Shown piece after piece: positions 1-4,048 of a stretch of DNA of 6,073 nt. A program made the translations under genes and the position numbers. Numbering within the stretch: the stretch's first letter is position 1; the number at the start of each line of letters is the position of its first letter. The DNA comes from Chloroflexota bacterium (GTDB lineage: Bacteria; Chloroflexota; UBA5177; JANWHV01), in assembly GCA_025924845.1 (NCBI GenBank), contig JAICHN010000317.1:1-6073 (forward strand). Direction: 5' to 3'. Below the pieces are notes generated by a model. The model was not told the origin of the DNA. It did not search any database and saw nothing but the letters and a program-made list of their open reading frames with translations.

Positions 1-3
1 CCG

Positions 4-61
4 TGAACGGGGCGGCTACCTTCTAACTTGTCGCACGATACGCCTCAGCGGCGCCCGTTCA
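4..61. repeat. Inverted repeat TGAACGGG / CCCGTTCA at the left edge
   Basis: TGAACGGG at 4-11 is the exact reverse complement of CCCGTTCA at 54-61, eight pairs separated by 42 bases. The right arm contains the TGA stop of the metallo-hydrolase gene. A small CGCC/GGCG stem (41-44 with 50-53) sits inside. There is no T-tract. It could be a long-range hairpin downstream of the gene, or chance. No gene can be supported in bases 1-58. Confidence 0.25.
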
Positions 62-799
62 GTCGTAATAGTCGGGGGAGCGCTTCAACGTTTGCCATTG
101 CCCGCCGTCATGGCCAAAAACCACCAGCCCTATCCGTTCCCGTTCAACCAGGGCAAGAAGCTTGCTCGTACTGGCCCGCAATTGCTGCTCATTGTCGTCA
201 ATCGGCCATGCCTGGCGATCCTGGGTGAATGTGTGCGCCATCATAACCGCGTCGATCGCCAACAGTACGGGGCCGGTTTCGGGCAGGCGCACCAACACCG
301 ACTGATGGCCAGGAGCGTGGCCGCTGGTCTCAAGCAGGGTCAGGCCCGGCATAATCTCGGTGTCGCCGGCAACCAGCGTGTAGCGCAGAGCCGGATGGTC
401 CCAATGAGCGCGGGCGGCAGCAAAACGCGGATGTCCGCTTCGGGCCAGATCATAGTGTACGCGCTGCACGATGAACTCCGCCTTGGTAAAGCTATCATGA
501 TAGCCCGCGTGATCGATGTCGAAGTGGGTGCAGATCACAACCTCAATATCATCCGCTCGCAGGCCAAGATCGGCCAGATGCGTGAGGACATTTTTCTCCT
601 GCTCGGCCGGGGGCGCTCCGGGTGGTAGCGGTGCGTCGGCGGGGAGTCCGCTATCAATCAAGATATGCCGGCCCTCCGCGGTTTCGATAAGGTAGCAACC
701 GGAGACCATGTCCAGGACGCGCCCCGGACCCAGAGGTAGCCGTGAGAACGAGAGGGGAAGAAGGTATAGGCGCCGCGGTGCGTCGGTGCGGAGACTCAT
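59..799 (-). CDS. MBL-fold metallo-hydrolase, N-acyl homoserine lactonase-like family
   Basis: Complete 246-residue protein with a metallo-beta-lactamase fold, the usual length for AHL-lactonase-type (AiiA/AttM-like) hydrolases. No signal peptide or membrane segment is visible, so it is probably cytoplasmic. Visible landmarks: the N-terminal strand pair leading to ILIDSG (46-51); the metal motif THFDIDHAG (91-99), giving H92, D94, D96 and H97; TSGHAPGH (158-165) with H161; AIDA (181-184) with the bridging-type D183; and FGHD (228-231) with H230. Two points are odd. The second His of the classical HxHxDH motif is Asp (D94). The Tyr that follows the bridging Asp by three residues in AiiA (D191/Y194) is Met here (M186). 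Lactonase activity is therefore not assured; another ester, lactone or thioester substrate is possible. The ATG at 799 is supported by AAGGA seven bases upstream; the stop is TGA. It lies 106 nt after the Hsp70 gene on the same strand and may or may not be co-transcribed. Fold assignment is firm, substrate unknown. Confidence 0.9.
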   Translation of the reverse strand: MSLRTDAPRRLYLLPLSFSRLPLGPGRVLDMVSGCYLIETAEGRHILIDSGLPADAPLPPGAPPAEQEKNVLTHLADLGLRADDIEVVICTHFDIDHAGYHDSFTKAEFIVQRVHYDLARSGHPRFAAARAHWDHPALRYTLVAGDTEIMPGLTLLETSGHAPGHQSVLVRLPETGPVLLAIDAVMMAHTFTQDRQAWPIDDNEQQLRASTSKLLALVERERIGLVVFGHDGGQWQTLKRSPDYYD

Positions 800-806
800 A
801 GATCAA

Positions 807-811
807 TCCTT
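807..811 (-). promoter_or_regulatory. Shine-Dalgarno site of the metallo-hydrolase gene
   Basis: AAGGA on the minus strand, seven bases before the ATG at 799. It fixes the start and shows that this gene can be translated independently of the upstream chaperone genes. I see no convincing -10/-35 pair in the 106-nt gap. Confidence 0.6.
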
Positions 812-905
812 ATCTCGAAATCAGCCCTATCTCACCATCAGTAGTGCCCCGCCCGGCCCGACGCCGGCGCCACCCTGCCGTTTCCGAAGTGCCTCCGGAG
901 TGAAG

Positions 906-2687
906 TCACGATTCATCGCGGTCATAGATGAGGTCCAGCAGCGTTTCCTGGGCGGCCTCGATCGCCGCGGCGTCGGCGGCCCGCAACTGCGTTTCCAGGG
1001 CGACGATCGTTTCGTGTAGATCCTCGTCCGTGGGGCCGGCTGCCAACAGGCGGCGCGCCCGGGCCAGCAGCGCCTGGGCTTCGATCGGGATCGGGCCGCC
1101 GGCAGTCGCGGCATCGTCCTCGATCACCTCTCCCTCCAGCGCTTCCAACTCGTCATCGTCCAGATCCGCGAGCAGAGTGCTCTCCAGATCGGTCAGGCCG
1201 GCGCGGGCGCTGACGATCTCGACCGGAGTGAGCCTGGTGCCCGCGGCCTTGACCTGTAGCCCAGCCTGTTTGCCGCTCCCGCGATCAATGGCGGAGACAT
1301 GCAGGATACCGTTGAGGTCGAAGTCGAAGCTGACCGTGATGCGCGGCGGTTCGCCCGGTGACTCCGGCCGCAATCCCTCGAACATGAAGGTACCCAGCAG
1401 CGTATTCTGTGAAGCGATCGCTTCCTCGCCCTGGTAGACCTTCAGTTCAATCGCTGTCTGCCCTGGACTAAGCGCGGCATAGATCTCGGATCGCGTGGTG
1501 GGGATGGTGGTGTTGCGATGAATAATCACACTATATTGATCGGGGACGACACGGCCAAACATCACTTCCGCCACCGCGATACCCAGCGAATGGGGGGTGA
1601 CGTCGACCAGGATGGCATCCAGCGGCTCACCGGCGACGATGGCCGCTTGCACCGCCGCGCCCAGCGCTACCGCTTCATCGGGATTGATCGCGGTCTCCGG
1701 CTCCAGTCCGGTGTGCTCGTACACGCGCTGCCAGACCAACGGCACGCGGGTGCTGCCACCCACGAACAGGATCCTATCCAGCGCGTCCGCCTCGATCCCC
1801 GTATCGCTGAGCGCCGCGTCGAACGAATCTAGCGTACGCGCTACCAAGTCCTCGATCAGCGCCTCGAACTCGGCGCGTGCTATCTCGATGTCCAGGTGCA
1901 GAGGGCGATTCCCCTCGCTGATCAGATACTCCTCGCGCACCCGCGCGAACGTCTGACTGCTGAGCGCGATCTTCGCGCTCTCGGCGGCGCGGGTCAGCCG
2001 GGCCAGGGCGCGGCGGTCAGTCCGCGGATCGACACCGTGCTGCTCCTGAAAACGCTCGGCCAGGAAATCGACCAACCGCTGATCGAAGTCGTCGCCGCCC
2101 AACTGGGTATCACCGTGGCTGGCCCGGACCTCCACCACGCCGTCGTCGAGTTCGATGATCGACACATCGAAGGTGCCGCCGCCCAGATCGTAGACGGCGA
2201 CCAAGCGGCGCTCGGCGCTCCGGTCCAGGCCGTAGGCCAGCGCGGCGGCGGTCGGCTCGTTGATGATCCGTTCAACCGTGAAACCCGCGATCTCGCCGGC
2301 TTCGCGGGTCGCCTGGCGAGCGGCATCGGAGAAATAGGCGGGGACAGTGATCACCGCCCGATCCACCGGCTCACCCAATTGGCCCTCGGCGCGCCGCTTC
2401 AATTCACGCAGAATCAGGGCCGAGATCTCCGGCGGCGTATACTCGCAGTCGCCCAGGGTCACTCGTTCTTCCGTACCCATCTTGCGCTTGATCGAGCGAA
2501 CTGTCCGCTCAGGATAGAGGGTGTACTGGTTACGAGCCGGAGTGCCCACGAGCAACCCACCCTGGGGCGTCAAGCCTACCATCGAGGGCATGATCCGTTC
2601 GTCTCCCTGGGCGAGAATGCGGGGAATGCCGGCCTGGACCAGAGCGGCGGCGGAATAGGTCGTGCCAAGATCGATCCCTACAATCAT
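906..2687 (-). CDS. Hsp70-family molecular chaperone (DnaK family, HscC-like layout)
   Basis: ATP-dependent cytoplasmic chaperone of 593 residues (E. coli DnaK about 638, HscC about 556). Nucleotide-binding domain about 1-355: GIDLGTT (4-10), K67 in the IKRKMG segment, INEPTAAALAYGL (142-154), YDLGGGTFDVS (166-176, with T172) and the third Hsp70 signature FVGGSTRVP (308-316). Interdomain linker ILVDVTPHSLGI (359-370). Beta substrate-binding domain about 370-485 with NTTIPTTRSE (392-401), VYQGE (417-421) and FDLNGILHVSA (456-466). Helical lid about 488-593 with an acidic run DLDDDELEALEGE (508-520); there is no long C-terminal tail and no EEVKD-type end. Subdomain IB is about 20 residues shorter than in DnaK and resembles E. 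coli HscC as I remember it, whereas the IIB loop (about 238-272) keeps DnaK length, which fits dependence on the neighbouring GrpE. The catalytic Lys, Glu and Thr equivalents are all present, so it should be an active ATPase. The start ATG has GGAGGA four bases upstream, 12 nt after the grpE stop, which suggests translational coupling. Probably a specialised paralogue rather than the housekeeping DnaK. Confidence 0.97.
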   Translation of the reverse strand: MIVGIDLGTTYSAAALVQAGIPRILAQGDERIMPSMVGLTPQGGLLVGTPARNQYTLYPERTVRSIKRKMGTEERVTLGDCEYTPPEISALILRELKRRAEGQLGEPVDRAVITVPAYFSDAARQATREAGEIAGFTVERIINEPTAAALAYGLDRSAERRLVAVYDLGGGTFDVSIIELDDGVVEVRASHGDTQLGGDDFDQRLVDFLAERFQEQHGVDPRTDRRALARLTRAAESAKIALSSQTFARVREEYLISEGNRPLHLDIEIARAEFEALIEDLVARTLDSFDAALSDTGIEADALDRILFVGGSTRVPLVWQRVYEHTGLEPETAINPDEAVALGAAVQAAIVAGEPLDAILVDVTPHSLGIAVAEVMFGRVVPDQYSVIIHRNTTIPTTRSEIYAALSPGQTAIELKVYQGEEAIASQNTLLGTFMFEGLRPESPGEPPRITVSFDFDLNGILHVSAIDRGSGKQAGLQVKAAGTRLTPVEIVSARAGLTDLESTLLADLDDDELEALEGEVIEDDAATAGGPIPIEAQALLARARRLLAAGPTDEDLHETIVALETQLRAADAAAIEAAQETLLDLIYDRDES

Positions 2688-2691
2688 CGTA

Positions 2692-2697
2692 TCCTCC
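2692..2697 (-). promoter_or_regulatory. Strong Shine-Dalgarno of the Hsp70 gene
   Basis: GGAGGA on the minus strand, four bases before the ATG at 2687 and just after the grpE TAA stop (2702-2700). It is the strongest ribosome binding site in the window. It would let the Hsp70 be made in excess of GrpE and the J protein from one transcript. Confidence 0.75.
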
Positions 2698-2699
2698 GC

Positions 2700-3647
2700 T
2701 TAGTCAGCCCTGGCCACCGCAACCTCGGCGGGGCGCAATACACGTCCACCGACCAGGTAGCCCTGACGAATCACCGCCGTGATCGTGCCGGCCGGCGCAT
2801 CGGGTTCCGGGCGGCTCACCTCGACGGCCAGGTGAATTTCGGGATCAAAGGGGAGGCCCTGAGCCGCGATGGGGACGATCTCCTCGGCCGCCAGCACGCT
2901 CAGCAACCGCTCACGGACGAACTCCAGTCCGATCAGCCAGGCGCGCAGGTCGCCGCGCCGCACATCCTCCGCGGACTGCGTCGGCGCGGCACGGCGCCAC
3001 CAGGAGCGGCGCGGCGCCGCGGGCGCCGGAGCAGCCAGCAGGTGCCTGCCGCTACGCAAGGCCCCATCCAGCCCATCGACGGCGGGGAGGATCGACCGCG
3101 CCACCTCTCGCCGTGCCTGAGAAGCGCCGGCGGCGGCGCGCGCGCGGATCGCTTCCACTTCCTCGTCGCGGGCGGCCTCGGCCGCGCGCAGCGCTTCGAG
3201 CACCTCATGAAGCTGGTCGCGCTGGGCTTCGGCCAGCGTGCTTGCCTTGAACTGCTCGCGGCCTGCCCGGCTGATCTGCTTCTCCAGCGAGGCTAGAGCG
3301 GCGGTCAGCGCATCGAGATCGGGCGCCGGGCCCGCGGCGATCGGCGCGGACGCCGCGCGGGGCGGCTCCGCGGCGGGCGTAGCCGGACGATCCTCGGTGT
3401 CGGCGGCCATAGCCGAAGAATCCGCGATCCGATCCGGCGCCGGGCCGGGTGCCTCGTCGGCGCCGCTATCTTGCCGGTCGGGATCGATTGGAGGCCGGTC
3501 CACATGCGCCGTACGGGGCGGCTCCCACTCCGGCCGCGGCTGGTACTGCTCACGACTCTGATCCGGCGGTGGGAGCTGATCCGCCGGCGTGGGCGTGGAC
3601 AGTGGGATCGGCTCGAAAGGACGCCGGCCGCCTTCCTCGTGGTCCAT
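2700..3647 (-). CDS. grpE: GrpE-family nucleotide exchange factor with long disordered N-terminus
   Basis: Co-chaperone that releases ADP from the partner Hsp70; GrpE acts as a dimer. At 315 residues it is much longer than E. coli GrpE (197). Layout: residues 1-110 are Pro/Ala/Asp/Arg-rich and look disordered; about 111-185 form a charged Ala-rich helix, probably the coiled-coil dimer stalk; SILPAVDGLDGAL (185-197) matches the LLP-x-x-D-x-LD-x-AL helix of the family; about 200-230 is an Ala/Pro/Arg/Trp insertion (APRRSWWRRA at 211-220); 256-313 is the C-terminal beta head with LPFDPEIHLAVE (265-276), GTITAVIRQGYLVGGRVLRP (287-306) and a VAVA end. The usual E-x-E-N-x-R-x-R stalk motif is weakly kept as EVEAIRAR (163-170), the Asn being Ala. 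The start at 3647 lies two bases after the J-gene stop with only a poor Shine-Dalgarno, so translation probably depends on coupling. An internal in-frame ATG (M80, at 3410) has no better site. The gene directly precedes its Hsp70. Confidence 0.93.
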   Translation of the reverse strand: MDHEEGGRRPFEPIPLSTPTPADQLPPPDQSREQYQPRPEWEPPRTAHVDRPPIDPDRQDSGADEAPGPAPDRIADSSAMAADTEDRPATPAAEPPRAASAPIAAGPAPDLDALTAALASLEKQISRAGREQFKASTLAEAQRDQLHEVLEALRAAEAARDEEVEAIRARAAAGASQARREVARSILPAVDGLDGALRSGRHLLAAPAPAAPRRSWWRRAAPTQSAEDVRRGDLRAWLIGLEFVRERLLSVLAAEEIVPIAAQGLPFDPEIHLAVEVSRPEPDAPAGTITAVIRQGYLVGGRVLRPAEVAVARAD

Positions 3648-3649
3648 GC

Positions 3650-3997
3650 CTACAGGGTAACCTTGCGCTGATAGGCATGCCAGTCGGTTCGGGAGAGATC
3701 GCTCAGGGCCTCCGCGGCCTCCAGCACATCCTCGACATGCAGGGTGAGATCCAAGCGAGCAGGCTTCCGTTGCTTGGCGGGCGACACCCAGCGGACGGGG
3801 AGCAGCATATCGGTCTCGGCGCGCGCCTTGGGGTCGCGGAGCCGCTCGTAGGCCCCTCGAATATGCTTGAAGGTCTCAGGATCGCGCTCGGGCGGATGGA
3901 CCCGGACGAGGGCGAAATAGGCGTGCTTAATCGCGGCATCATCGGCGCCGCGCTCCAGACCCAGAATGCGATAGGGATTTTCGGCCGTTTCCGCCAT
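3650..3997 (-). CDS. Small J-domain (DnaJ-like) protein with HPP in place of HPD
   Basis: Small protein of 115 residues with an N-terminal J-domain (about 6-62). NPYRILGLERGADDAAIKHAY (7-27) covers helix I and the start of helix II, followed by FALVRVHPPERDPETFKHIR (28-47) and AYERLRDPKARAETD (49-63). J-domains deliver clients to Hsp70 and trigger ATP hydrolysis through the His-Pro-Asp tripeptide; here it reads His-Pro-Pro-Glu (34-37), and the codons CAT CCG CCC GAG are unambiguous. The C-terminal half (about 64-115) has no Gly/Phe region, zinc finger or CTD; it ends in a short basic stretch and a helix-like segment LHVEDVLEAAEALSDLSR (86-103). The ATG at 3997 is preceded by AAGGG at five bases. 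The TAG stop is two bases before the grpE start. Likely the dedicated J partner of the downstream Hsp70, either weakly stimulating or a targeting/regulatory J-like protein. Domain identity is good; activity is uncertain. Confidence 0.88.
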   Translation of the reverse strand: MAETAENPYRILGLERGADDAAIKHAYFALVRVHPPERDPETFKHIRGAYERLRDPKARAETDMLLPVRWVSPAKQRKPARLDLTLHVEDVLEAAEALSDLSRTDWHAYQRKVTL

Positions 3998-4002
3998 GAT
4001 TA

Positions 4003-4007
4003 CCCTT
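4003..4007 (-). promoter_or_regulatory. Shine-Dalgarno of the J-domain gene
   Basis: AAGGG on the minus strand, five bases before the ATG at 3997. It supports this start over the ATG at 4019, which is out of frame with the J protein. Confidence 0.55.
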
Positions 4008-4031
4008 CGCGGCCTTCATGCCCCCAACCTG

Positions 4032-4043
4032 GGCCGGCCGGCC
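4032..4043. repeat. GGCC triple palindrome in the TPR/J intergenic gap
   Basis: Twelve-base perfect palindrome (GGCC three times) starting six bases beyond the TPR stop codon, in the 51-nt gap before the J gene. In RNA it could fold only as a short GC stem (four pairs, four-base loop). It has no U-tract, so it is not a good intrinsic terminator. It might be a processing or stability element, or simply GC-rich chance. Confidence 0.35.
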
Positions 4044-4048
4044 GTAGC

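Noticed and set aside
92..628. 178-codon plus-strand frame opposite the metallo-hydrolase
   Set aside because: Fully antisense to a gene with intact catalytic motifs; composition looks like a GC-driven shadow.
853..867. CCGGC/GCCGG hairpin in the gap between the Hsp70 and metallo-hydrolase genes, considered as a terminator
   Set aside because: Only five pairs, no T-tract on either strand; likely a chance GC-rich match.
1896..3296. 466-codon open frame on the plus strand across the Hsp70 and grpE genes
   Set aside because: It is antisense to two clear protein families, has no recognisable domain or ribosome site, and is explained by high GC at third codon positions.
3408..3410. Internal ATG (M80) as the true grpE start
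   Set aside because: No better ribosome site there, and the upstream ATG sits two bases after the J stop in a typical coupled arrangement; kept as a minor alternative only.
3939..4019. 26-codon frame starting at the ATG at 4019, overlapping the start of the J gene
   Set aside because: Out of frame with the J protein, low-complexity Gly/Arg/Ser peptide, and the AAGGG site belongs to the J start at 3997.
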